Shown in pieces: positions 17,731 through 26,805 of a stretch of 64,000 bases of DNA (the stretch's first letter is position 1; each line of letters starts with the position of its first letter). The notes under the pieces were generated by a model. That model saw only the letters and a list, made by a program, of their open reading frames with translations. It did no database searches and had not been told where the DNA came from. The position numbers were made by a program, and so were the translations under genes. The stretch comes from DATCHW01 sp963806045 (GTDB lineage: Bacteria > Bacteroidota > Ignavibacteria > Tepidaquicellales > Tepidaquicellaceae). The stretch spans positions 288,313-352,312 of the forward strand of contig CAWDWP010000004.1 of the NCBI GenBank assembly GCA_963806045.1. The letters are read 5' to 3'.

Positions 17731-19290
17731 TTATAATGGAATATTTGAATGTTTTTTAGGTGGATTAGTAGCTTTTTTAGTGGCTAATGATTGTAAGGCA
17801 CGAATCACACGGAATCTGGTATTTCTTGGTTCAATAACGTCATCTATATACCCATATTTTGCTGCGACATATGGGGTTGCGAATTTTTGCCTGTAATCTG
17901 CTTCTTTTTCGGCTATAAATTTTGCTTTTGCGGATTCATTTTCAATTTTCGAAATTTCACTGAAATGCAAAACTTCTACAGCTCCCCTGGGTCCCATCAC
18001 AGCTATTTCTGCCGTGGGCCAGGCATAGTTTATGTCTCCCCTTAAATGTTTTGATCCCATGACATCATATGCACCACCATAAGCTTTTCTGAGTATAATT
18101 GTAATCTTTGGGACAGTAGCTTCACCGTATGCAAAAAGTAACTTTGCACCATGAATAATAATTCCACCATATTCCTGAGCTGTACCCGGTAAGAAACCGG
18201 GAACATCTACTAAAGTTAGAATTGGAACATTGAAAGCATCACAGAAACGAACAAATCTCGCTGCTTTCCTTGATGATTTTATATCAAGGACACCGGCAAG
18301 ATAATTAGGCTGGTTAGCAACTATACCGACAGGCATTCCGTTCATTTTAGCAAAGCCAATCACGATATTCTGAGCATAGTTTGCCTGTACTTCAAGGAAT
18401 TCACCATTATCAACTATTGCATCAATCACGTCGACTATATCATAAGGTTTGTTTGGATTATCCGGAATGATTTCGTTTAAGGATTCTTCAAGCCTGTCAA
18501 TTGGGTCATCGCAGCTGTATATGGGGGGATCTTCCAGGTTATTCTGTGGTAAATAGCTTAACAGTTTCCTGATCATCATTATTCCTTCCTCTTCATCATC
18601 GGCTACAAAATGAACAACACCTGATTTAGAACTGTGAACAAATGCACCACCGAGTTCTTCATCAGTAACAACTTCACCCGTAACTGTCTTTACAACTTTT
18701 GGACCGGTTACGAACATATACCCTGTATTCTTTGTCATCAATGTAAAATCTGTCAGGGCAGGGGAGTAAACGGCACCACCGGCACAGGGACCGAAGACTG
18801 CTGAAATCTGAGGAATTACTCCGGATGCTAAAATATTTCTTTGGAATATATCTGCATATCCTCCCAAACTTTTTACACCTTCTTGAATTCTTGCTCCTCC
18901 GCTGTCATTAATACCGATTATCGGAGCTCCGACAGCCATCGCTTTATCCATAACCTTACAAATTTTTTGAGCAAACATTTCTGATAATGAACCGCCGAGC
19001 ACTGTAAAATCCTGAGAAAATATATAGACGAGTCTTCCGTCAATTGTTCCATATCCTGTCACTACCCCGTCTGAAAGATATGTTTCTTTTTCTAATCCGA
19101 AATCTATACATCTGTGTGATACAAACATATCAAATTCCTCGAAACTTCCTTCATCTAACAGTAAATCAATCCTTTCCCTTGCTGTATATTTACCTTTTCG
19201 ATGCTGTTTCTTTATCCTTGTCTCGCCTCCGCCGAGCATGGCTTGATTGCGAAGTTCAGTTAGCTCTATTAATTTATCTTGTATTGACAT
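17731..19290 (-). CDS. Acyl-CoA carboxyltransferase subunit (PccB/MmdA/transcarboxylase 12S-like)
   Basis: This 519-residue protein has two crotonase-fold halves. They carry the family's acyl-CoA and biotin motifs: INDSGGARIQEGV and GPCAGGAVYSPALTDF in the first half, and DVPGFLPGTAQEYGGIIIHGA and KAYGGAYDVMGSKH in the second. It uses methylmalonyl-CoA or propionyl-CoA as donor or acceptor with carboxybiotin. Close relatives serve propionyl-CoA carboxylase, sodium-pumping methylmalonyl-CoA decarboxylase and methylmalonyl-CoA:pyruvate transcarboxylase. With a PycB/OadA-like gene upstream and a free biotin carrier downstream, but no biotin carboxylase or membrane beta subunit here, the transcarboxylase reading is favoured. 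The 37-base gap to the upstream gene suggests one operon. Confidence 0.92.
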   Translation of the reverse strand: MSIQDKLIELTELRNQAMLGGGETRIKKQHRKGKYTARERIDLLLDEGSFEEFDMFVSHRCIDFGLEKETYLSDGVVTGYGTIDGRLVYIFSQDFTVLGGSLSEMFAQKICKVMDKAMAVGAPIIGINDSGGARIQEGVKSLGGYADIFQRNILASGVIPQISAVFGPCAGGAVYSPALTDFTLMTKNTGYMFVTGPKVVKTVTGEVVTDEELGGAFVHSSKSGVVHFVADDEEEGIMMIRKLLSYLPQNNLEDPPIYSCDDPIDRLEESLNEIIPDNPNKPYDIVDVIDAIVDNGEFLEVQANYAQNIVIGFAKMNGMPVGIVANQPNYLAGVLDIKSSRKAARFVRFCDAFNVPILTLVDVPGFLPGTAQEYGGIIIHGAKLLFAYGEATVPKITIILRKAYGGAYDVMGSKHLRGDINYAWPTAEIAVMGPRGAVEVLHFSEISKIENESAKAKFIAEKEADYRQKFATPYVAAKYGYIDDVIEPRNTRFRVIRALQSLATKKATNPPKKHSNIPL

Positions 19291-19327
19291 ATAATATTAA
19301 TTATTCATGAAATGGTTTATATTGATT

Positions 19328-21032
19328 TTACCAGTTGTGATATAAACCCTCTAATAATATTTCTTCTTTTTCTTTGTCTGAAAGACGATTATATTTTTCA
19401 GCTTCTTCTTCAATCAGTTTTCTGTCTGCTTCTTCTGAAGCAGCAATCTCTGCAAGCATTTTTTTGTATTCAATTTCCCTTTTCCTTTTTAGAAATCCGG
19501 TTGCAACTGCGGGAAATAATTCGAGCAGTAGTTCTTCCTTTTCATTAATCGCAAGCTTCACATCTTCGAATTCTTTGAGTTGAGGGTTATCTTGCTTTAT
19601 GTATTTCGAAGTATCATAAGGCATTTCTTTCTTTACGCCTGGCAATTTTCTTTCTGAATACGGGATCGATCGGAACGGGGGTTTTGCCATAAGAACCCTT
19701 AACCAGATTCACAAATTGCGTTGATGTATTTTCGTAAAATGGTTTTCCTTTATTTTCATCAATGACACAATACACAGCCTGAACTCCGACTATCTGACTT
19801 GTCGGAGTAACGAGAGGCGGTAAACCTGCATCCAGCCTTACTTTAGGTACAACGGTAAGTACTCTTTCCAGCAAATCTTGTAATCCTGCTTGTTTTAACT
19901 GCGACATCATATTTGTATACATACCGCCTGGAATTTGAGCAGTCTGAACGATTGCGTCAGGATCAGGAAAGTTAAAATATTTTTCAATTTTCTGAGTTGT
20001 CTCGATTAATTCATCATCTTTATCGTCTTTTGCGAGCTTAATAGATTTATCAAATAATTTGTTTATTTCAGCCGGTAATCTGTCTTTTGTAATATCAAAC
20101 TCGATGGGGAACATTTTGTACTCGTCATATTGAGCAAGTTCTTCACGAATGGACTTAAGTTCTTTATTTATTTTTACAACTGCATCCAGATTAACACCGG
20201 TATCAATATTCAATTTGTTACAGAAAATTTGAATTAGTTCAAATGCCGGTGCTGCCGGACCTCCGGCGAAATTTAAAATTACAGTATCAACAATATCAAC
20301 TCCGTTGATAATGGCTTTTAATACAGCTGCCAACCCGTATCCGGGAGTGCAATGAGTGTGAAGGTCAATTGGAACTTTAACTTCCTTCTTAAGTCTTTTT
20401 ATTAGAACACCTGAAACCTGAGGAGGTATTAATCCCGCCATATCTTTTATAGATATAATATCAGCTCCTAATTTCTCAAGTTCTTTTGCTTTTTTAATGA
20501 AATAATCGATTGTAAAAATTTTCTTAGGGATTTTCTTGCCTTTTAAAAAACCTTTTACCTTTTCTAAATAAGTAAAATTTGGATCGACAGTGTAGCAAAC
20601 TGCACAATCAGTTAAACCGCCATTTTGTTTTACAAATTTAATGGTGGACTTCATGTTATTAATATCATTCAGAGCATCAAAGATTCTCATGATATCAATG
20701 CCGGATCTGACTGCTAATCTGTTAAATCCTTCGATGACGTTATCAGGGTACGGATTGTAACCAAAAAGATTTCTTCCGCGTGAAAGTGCAGTTAACTTTG
20801 TTCCGCATCCAAAACCATTTTTAATTTTTTCAAGGCGTTCCCAGGGGTCTTCATTCAGGAATCTCATTATAGAATCCGGAACTGCACCCCCCCATACTTC
20901 TGCTGCATAGAATTTAGCATCTTTATAATACGGTAAGACTCTGTCGATTTGTTTTTGACTCATTCTTGTGGCGAACTGCGATTGCTGACCATCCCTTAAA
21001 GTCAAGTCTCTGATTAGTAGTTTTTTAGCCAT
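19328..21032 (-). CDS. PycB/OadA-like (transcarboxylase 5S-type) subunit, frame broken near 19640
   Basis: The frame from ATG 21032 gives a TIM-barrel carboxyltransferase: LTLRDGQQSQFATRM near residue 10, a SIKDMAGL segment holding the lysine that is carbamylated in the family, and the metal-binding HTH in PIDLHTHCTPG. It then reads YGKTPVPIDPVFRKKI and runs out of frame. The next frame continues with GVKKEMPYDTSKYIKQDNP and a LLLELFPAVATGFLKRK segment, the normal end of PycB/OadA proteins. Dropping one base at 19640 (A on the coding strand) joins them into about 567 residues, a usual PycB length without a fused biotin domain. The family's usual RDxHQS reads RDGQQS here. It would carboxylate pyruvate or decarboxylate oxaloacetate with the carrier encoded downstream. 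Confidence 0.88.
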
Positions 21033-21225
21033 AATATTATACTTAAATCGTTCTAACTATTTGTAAAATTATTAAATTTTAACATCTTAAAAAATCCAAT
21101 TTGGAAAATACAGATGTTGACTTTATAGTATTATTTATGAATATTCCCAAATTCGTGTTGTTAAATCAAAAATTAAAGAAAAGTCCTGAAATTCATATTT
21201 TTGTGGAACATCTCCACAATAAAAA

Positions 21226-21333
21226 TTACAAATAGCGGAATAGAGACTTAAATAATATAATTTTCTGGCATAATAATTGCATATTTTTAATTATCGGAAA
21301 AAACCGATTGATAAAGATAATATTCTTTTTCAT
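21226..21333 (-). CDS. Possible 35-residue peptide with a strong Shine-Dalgarno
   Basis: On the minus strand, GAAAGGAG lies five bases before an ATG that opens a 35-codon frame (MKKNIIFINRFFPIIKNMQ onward, ending RYL). A good Shine-Dalgarno is exceptional in this window, where most genes have none. The peptide is basic and hydrophobic and I do not recognise it. A small hairpin (ATCGG-TTTTTT-CCGAT on this strand) lies inside its first codons. It could be a leader peptide, a small membrane peptide, a remnant, or chance. Confidence 0.25.
   Translation of the reverse strand: MKKNIIFINRFFPIIKNMQLLCQKIILFKSLFRYL
21266..21281 (+). promoter_or_regulatory. Sigma-54-like promoter (-24/-12)
   Basis: TGGCATAATAATTGCA matches the sigma-54 consensus TGGCA-n6-TTGCA, with exactly ten bases between the invariant GG and GC. 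It faces the plus strand inside a 388-base region without a confident gene. Predicted initiation is near 21292. Downstream, about 60 bases later, is a strong terminator-like hairpin, so the transcript would be short. No rpoN or enhancer-binding protein is in the window to support it. Confidence 0.45.
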
Positions 21334-21380
21334 ATGTTCTCCTTTCATAGTTAAGAGGCTCGCAAGGAGCCTCTTGTATT
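21292..21380 (+). ncRNA. Candidate short RNA between sigma-54-like promoter and terminator
   Basis: If the -24/-12 element works, transcription from about 21292 would give an RNA of roughly 85-90 bases. It would contain a small hairpin (ATCGG-AAAAAA-CCGAT, 21295-21310), a pyrimidine stretch TTCTCCTTTC that could pair with Shine-Dalgarno sequences, and a terminator-like hairpin. It would be antisense to the start of the possible 35-residue frame. No homology is claimed; this is a structural inference. Confidence 0.25.
21353..21380 (+). terminator. Terminator-like hairpin
   Basis: A nine-pair stem AAGAGGCTC / GAGCCTCTT (21353-21361 and 21367-21375) encloses a five-base loop and is followed by GTATTTTATAT on the plus strand. 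It is the most GC-rich hairpin in this intergenic region. On the minus strand the following bases (AACTATG) are not T-rich, so it is oriented for plus-strand transcription. It could still form in the minus-strand message downstream of the HD gene. Confidence 0.5.
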
Positions 21381-21420
21381 TTATATCGGATTTTTTATAT
21401 GAAAATTAGGGAGAGAAAAA

Positions 21421-22633
21421 TTAAACGTAGAAAATCATTTCAAGTTTTTTAAACTTAATTAAAGCAGACATTATAAAATCAAGGTAGGATTGATTTTCAA
21501 GAAGATCTTTCAGGATGATACATTCCGCAGCGCATAAAGAATCTTCAAGAATTTCTTCGATATGCCGGTTCAATGGTATCCAGGTTGAATGAAGAGCATA
21601 TCCTTTGGTTCCCCAAAGTGTATTTTTAATAATATTTCTGATTTTTGATTCAATGGATAATGCGTCTTTCCCATGGGAATTATCTGATAGGTCTATTCCT
21701 TTAATTTCAAATAATCTATAGTCATCATTTTCTTTAGATGAAAATGCAATATTATCAAGATACAAAGTTTTATAACAAGCCCATTTTGCAGCAAGGAAAA
21801 TATCTTCATCCGGAAGAAATTCAGTGTTATCCAGAAGATCTTTCATTCTCCGTACATAAATATTAATTTCTTCAATATTTAATTCGAGAAGTTTATTTAT
21901 TTCGTGCTGAATATTTCTAATTGTAAGTGCTTTATCTTCTGCTTTCAATTTACCAACAACAAACTGAAGTATTAAATCATAATGATTAGTAAGTGTTTTT
22001 ATTGATGATTGAAGATTTGATGGAAGAAATTCATCAAGAAATTTCTTGTAATTCAGTATTCCGATGCTATTTCCATTTTCATCATTAACAAGATTCAGTA
22101 AATCTTCGATTGAATCGTGTCAATGCACCTATTGTACTGTATTTGAAAAAATGATCATCATTCAATCCCATTTCAAAAACTACTGCTCCAACTCTATGCA
22201 GATGAGTCACAGCGCTTAAATCACATTTTCTTTTCAATCCGGCAATTAAATATGTTTTGAAGATTTTAAAAACTTCTGATGAGTAACTTCCATAAAAAAA
22301 GTCAAGGTTATTTATATCCGGAAGATTATAATTTAAAAGCTGGGAATGAATTAATTGATAATACTTGTTGGATTCTACTTTTGTTCTTGCGTCAAAAATT
22401 TCTGTAGCAGGGTTTTGAGCATGTTTTCTGGGAATTAAATTATGGCTGATATTTTGTTCTAAAAATTTTTTTATAATATCTCTTGAATTTGTGATGCGCT
22501 TAGCTCCGTATAATTTTTCCAAAACCTTATATTCCGGGCATAATCCGCCGATTATACTTTGTAATATTTCCTATAGCATTATTAATAATTATGATCTTTT
22601 TTAAGCCTGTTCTAAATCAAGTTTTGAACTCAT
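21421..22633 (-). CDS. HD-domain phosphohydrolase, frame broken several times
   Basis: The best single reading starts at ATG 22633 and needs three repairs: one missing base near 22605, one surplus base near 22565 and one at 22120. The repaired protein is about 403 residues. Its centre reads THLHRVGAVVFEMG, then DDHFFKYSTIGALHDSIEDLL, which has the histidine and the HD pair of the RelA/SpoT-like HD hydrolase superfamily. The 22120 break falls exactly on the HD pair, so the unrepaired frames hide the domain. The remaining C-terminal 200 residues are helical and unrecognised. HD enzymes cleave phosphate esters, often of nucleotides, with metal ions; the substrate here is unknown. It follows tRNA-Ser on the same strand. 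Confidence 0.66.
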
Positions 22634-22770
22634 AAGAGTAAATTAATTTTAAATCATTTATTATTCATTAAATAATATAATTATTAAAGAAAATATATGA
22701 AAGAAATTTATGGATTACAATTATTTTTAGCGAGTACTTGAAAATCTAAGGAATATTATAACTTTTGAAG

Positions 22771-22859
22771 CGGAAGGGGAGAGATTCGAACTCTCGGTAC
22801 AGTTTGACCCGTACGACGGTTTAGCAAACCGTTGGTTTCAGCCACTCACCCACCCTTCC
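22771..22859 (-). tRNA. tRNA-Ser (anticodon GCT)
   Basis: This is a class II tRNA on the minus strand. It has acceptor stem GGAAGGG / CCCTTCC with discriminator G, anticodon arm ACGGT-TTGCTAA-ACCGT giving anticodon GCT, a long variable arm (CGTACGGGTCAAACTGTACCG) and T-loop TTCGAAT. CCA is not encoded. It reads AGC and AGU codons. Confidence 0.95.
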
Positions 22860-22927
22860 GGGGATTAACTGAATAAAATAAAAATTAATCAAATTTTAAT
22901 TTACAAACAACTTAATTTGTTCAATTC

Positions 22928-24299
22928 CTATTTCAGGGAAATTATATCGTTATATAATACAAATAGCATAAAAGCTATCAATATAGCAAATCCAACTTTT
23001 TGAAGTATTTCCTGTACTTTAAATGGTACGGGTCTTTGAAAGACTCCTTCAATAATTAACAGAACAAAATGTCCTCCATCCAAAGCAGGAAATGGCAATA
23101 TATTTATCACCGCAAGAGACATTGAAAGGAGCGCAACGAAACCAATGAATGTGAAGAAACCACCTTCGGCAGATTGTGCTGAGGCTTGAGCTATCTTAAT
23201 TGGACCTCCGATAGCTTTCTTAAAAGGAATATCACCTTTAATTATTTTTGAAATGGATTTGAAGAAAATTTCAATTCCATAATAATATAAATCTGAAGCA
23301 GCTTTCGGAATAGCCGTGATTATATTGTAATTTATTTCTTTTACAGGTCCTTCATATTTGCTTGAAATTCCTATTCCAATTGTTGAATCACCTAATGGCT
23401 TGATTTTCGAATTCAGTATCTGACCGTTTCTCGACCAGATAATTTCTGTTTCTTTATTAACGTATTCTTTAATTAAGTCAATTAATTGTTGAGTATTAAC
23501 GATTTTTTCACCCGCAAAATTTGTGATGATATCACCTTTTTGAATTCCTGCTGATTCCGCAGGTTTTTCTTTGGTGACTTCCGTTATTACAGGGGTTATT
23601 GAAGAAGTGGAAAGACCGAGATCTCTATCACCCGATATACTTAATTTTTCTTTTGGGATGTAAATTGATACTTCCTGGTTATTTCTTAAAACCTTGATCG
23701 ACATGGATTCACCCATATTATCAATAAAAACAGAATTTCGAATATCATCCCAGTACTTGATTTCTTTATTATTAATTGAAAGAATTTTATCCCCGGCTTT
23801 CAATCCACTTTCATAAGAAATAGAATTTTTCTGAACGTATCCGATTGTGGTTGTATCTATTAGGGATTTTCCTTTGACAAAATTGATGGCATAAAAAATC
23901 ATAAATGCAAGTAAAATATTCATAATTACACCCGCTGTAATAACTATCATCCTTTTCCATACTGGTTTCGATCTGTATTCCCATGGTTTAGGTTCACTCT
24001 TTACAAATTCTTTGTCCATACTCTCATCTATCATTCCTGATACTTTAACAAATCCTCCGATAGGGAAAGCACAAACTCGATAATCAGTATGGTCACCTAA
24101 CTCAAGGGTTTCATCCATTTTGCCGAATGTAAATCCGTTAATTTTATTATATCCGAATAAGCCGGAAACCCATTCCAAAGGCGAATATTTCTGCTCTCAT
24201 TCCACACAAACGGGCTGCTATAAAATGCCCGAATTCATGAATAAATACAAGAATTCCTATTACAACTAAAAAATAAAATATTGTGTTTACTATTTCCAT
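22928..24299 (-). CDS. rseP: RseP-type site-2 zinc metalloprotease, frame broken near 24158
   Basis: From ATG 24299 the first frame gives MEIVNTIFYFLVVIGILVFI followed by HEFGH, the HExxH zinc site inside the first membrane helix, and continues to FAFGMGFRL. The rest (FGYNKINGFTFGKMDETLEL onward) is in the next frame. Removing one base at 24158 (A on the coding strand) joins them as RLFGYNKING, giving about 456 residues, normal for RseP. Two PDZ domains follow, then the C-terminal helices with PFPALDGGHFVLL, the second catalytic motif (asparagine/aspartate site). The enzyme cuts membrane-spanning anti-sigma factors or signal peptides in the inner membrane. It starts 27 bases after dxr, the usual order in many bacteria. 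Confidence 0.9.
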
Positions 24300-24326
24300 T
24301 AATATGGTTAAACTAAATTATTGATA

Positions 24327-25488
24327 TCAATAATCTTGCAAGATATCAAGTCTTGTAAGTTTGTCAATTTCTATAATATCTTCAAGTTCAAAATTATTAA
24401 CCGATTTATGCTTTTCGAGTGAATTTCTTATTATTTTTGGTATATCCATAAAGCCGATTTTATTCTCTAAAAACAGATTTACCGCCATTTCGTTAGCTGC
24501 ATTAAGAACAATCGTATAAGTACCATCATTATTGAGTGATTCATAAGCAAGTTTCAGACATTCAAACTTATCAATATCGGGTTTCTCAAATGTTAATTTA
24601 TTATAAATTGAGAAATCCATTTTCTGAAAATCAGATTTCACTCTCTTTGGATAAGTTAATGCATATTGAATAGGAACTTTCATATCCGGGACTCCTAATT
24701 GTGCTTTGATTGAACCGTCTGAAAATTCTATCATTGAATGTATAATTGATTGCGGATGGATCAATACTTCTATCAACTCAGAAGGAAAATCAAAAAGCCA
24801 TCTTCGCTTCAATTATTTCTAATCCTTTGTTCATTAAAGTTGCAGAATCAATGGTTATCTTTTTGCCCATTTTCCAATTAGGATGATTTAATGCTTGTTC
24901 AATATTCACCGTTCTCATTTCATCTCTGGAAAAATTTCTGAATGGACCACCTGAAGCGGTCAAATAGACTTTGCTCACTTCATTCTCTTTTTCACCTTCT
25001 AAACATTGTAAGATTGCGGAATGTTCACTGTCAATCGGCAATAATTTTGAATTGTGTTTTTTAATTAAAGAATTAATTAATTTTCCGGCAACAACCATTG
25101 ACTCTTTATTCGCAAGGGCAACATTTTTTCCTGATTTCAAAGCTTCAATTGTTGGATTCAATCCTGCAAATCCGACTAATGAATTAATCAAAATATCATA
25201 ATCAATTTCTCTGATAATCTGAAGAAGGTCTGAATACCGATTCAACACTTTTGTTTTATTACCCGCAAAACCTTTAATAAATTCTTCCGATTTCTTTCTA
25301 TCATTAATAAAAATAAATTCCGGATTAAATATATTTACCTGTTCTTTTAAAAGTTCTATTTGTGTATTAGTAGTTAAGAAAGCAATTTTAACATCAATTT
25401 CATTGTTAATTAAATTTTTAATTACTTCCAGAGAATTACATCCAATCGAACCTGTTGACCCTAATATTCCGATTTTTATTTTTTCCAA
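24327..25488 (-). CDS. dxr: 1-deoxy-D-xylulose 5-phosphate reductoisomerase, frame broken near 24801
   Basis: The frame from TTG 25488 begins with the NADPH site GILGSTGSIG. It carries ALANKESMVVAG, the acidic metal site PIDSEHSAI and TASGGPFR, and ends with GLEIIEAKMAF. The C-terminal portion (WLFDFPSELIEVLIHPQSII onward) is in the neighbouring frame. Dropping one base at 24801 gives EAKWLFDFP, a conserved stretch of Dxr, and a protein of about 386 residues, normal length. The enzyme converts DXP to MEP, the first committed step of MEP isoprenoid synthesis in the cytoplasm; Dxs, which makes its substrate, is encoded at 29.5 kb. It is probably co-transcribed with rseP. Confidence 0.93.
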
Positions 25489-25581
25489 TAAGATAAAATA
25501 ATAATTAATTCAATATAACGTGATAAACCAACTTCATACCGACTTTTCAGATATATTCTATTTATAGAAACTTACTATTCT

Positions 25582-26199
25582 TTATAAATATTTCTTAATA
25601 ATGTTGTTAAAATCAGCTTTAGATTTTGAACCCATGAAAAATTCGACTATTTTACCGTCTTTATCTATGATGAAAGTCGCTGGAATTCCATCAATTTGCT
25701 GACCCCCGGCTTTAGCAAAAACATCCATAGTTTGTTCGTTACCGTTCAATATTGAATAGTCAACCGGCTTTGTTTTTAAGAAATTTTCTATAGTTTTAGG
25801 ATCTTCAGTACTAATTCCTATGATTTTAAAATTTTTATCTTTTAGTTCCTGTGAAATCAATGATAAGTCCGGCATCTCACCTACACAAGGTTTACACCAT
25901 GTAGCCCAGAAATTAACCAGAACAACATTTCCCTTTAAGTCTGAAAGCTTAACCTGTTTACCGTTTTCATCCCATGTTATTTCAGGAGCTATGTTTCTTT
26001 TCGCGGAATTTTCAGAATTTGATATTTTGAAGAATTTCATGTCCGATGTTTTGTTCGAAGCATCGGATGATTTGGTCTGCTGAGATGTCTTATTATCTTT
26101 ATTATCCTTGTTATCTTTATTCTGGGTTGTATCATTTTTGCCGCAGCCTGCAACAAAAGCAATTAACAGAATTAAAATGAGATTTTTTAACATTTTCAT
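25582..26199 (-). CDS. TlpA-like thioredoxin lipoprotein
   Basis: This 205-residue protein has a lipoprotein signal (LIAFVAGC, lipid site Cys19). A low-complexity linker rich in Asp, Asn and Lys follows (TTQNKDNKDNKDNKTSQQ). A thioredoxin-like domain then carries WATWCKPC as its redox pair and the cis-proline region GIPATFIIDKDG. Such proteins are tethered in the periplasm or envelope and reduce or exchange disulfides, for example in cytochrome c maturation. It begins 14 bases after a second TlpA-like gene, suggesting a tandem duplication. Confidence 0.88.
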   Translation of the reverse strand: MKMLKNLILILLIAFVAGCGKNDTTQNKDNKDNKDNKTSQQTKSSDASNKTSDMKFFKISNSENSAKRNIAPEITWDENGKQVKLSDLKGNVVLVNFWATWCKPCVGEMPDLSLISQELKDKNFKIIGISTEDPKTIENFLKTKPVDYSILNGNEQTMDVFAKAGGQQIDGIPATFIIDKDGKIVEFFMGSKSKADFNNIIKKYL

Positions 26200-26213
26200 T
26201 TTTAATTATTATT

Positions 26214-26762
26214 TTAATTATTTAAGTATTTTTTAATTATGTTTCTATAAAATTCTTTAGTTTTTAAACCTATTATTCTATCTGCTATATTTCCATTTTT
26301 ATCGATAATGAATGTAGTCGGAATCAAATCCATTTCTTCACCGTATGCTTTTCCGAATGCATTTGTAATTTCATCATTCCCCTCAAGTATCAAATATGAT
26401 ACGGGATGTTGGGAAAGAAAATTGAATAATTTTGGAGCTCCTTCCCTGTGGAATACACTAATTCCAATCATTGTTACCCCGCTGTCTTTCAATTCAGAAT
26501 TTAATTCCGATAATTCCGGCATTTCTTTAATGCATGGAGGACACCATGTTGCCCAGAAATTGAGGAATATTACTTTTCCAATAAAATCTTTCGAGGATTT
26601 TTCAATATCATTTTCATTCCAGTAAAAAGCAGGTACTGCATCATTAAAATCCACTTTTTTGATTTTGTAATAAAGACTGTCAGCATGAACCCCAGACTGA
26701 AAAATTGAAAAGATAAATAAAAGTAAAATTATACTCAGGAAAGATTTGATTGATATTCTCAT
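26214..26762 (-). CDS. TlpA-like periplasmic thioredoxin
   Basis: This 182-residue protein has a signal peptide (about 1-27, ending SGVHADS) and one thioredoxin-like domain. The redox motif is WATWCPPC and the cis-proline segment is DLIPTTFIIDKNG. Unlike the downstream copy it has no lipobox, so it is probably soluble in the periplasm. The two share the layout (L)NFWATWCxPC...EMPxLS, consistent with duplication. It lies between the ECF sigma gene (43-base gap) and the lipoprotein copy, all on the minus strand. Confidence 0.88.
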   Translation of the reverse strand: MRISIKSFLSIILLLFIFSIFQSGVHADSLYYKIKKVDFNDAVPAFYWNENDIEKSSKDFIGKVIFLNFWATWCPPCIKEMPELSELNSELKDSGVTMIGISVFHREGAPKLFNFLSQHPVSYLILEGNDEITNAFGKAYGEEMDLIPTTFIIDKNGNIADRIIGLKTKEFYRNIIKKYLNN

Positions 26763-26805
26763 TATGTTATTGGTACTAAATTTACCCTTATACTAATAAA
26801 TAAAT

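Noticed and set aside
21309..21410. Plus-strand frame starting TTG 21309 through the terminator hairpin
   Set aside because: It would translate the hairpin and has no ribosome binding site or family resemblance.
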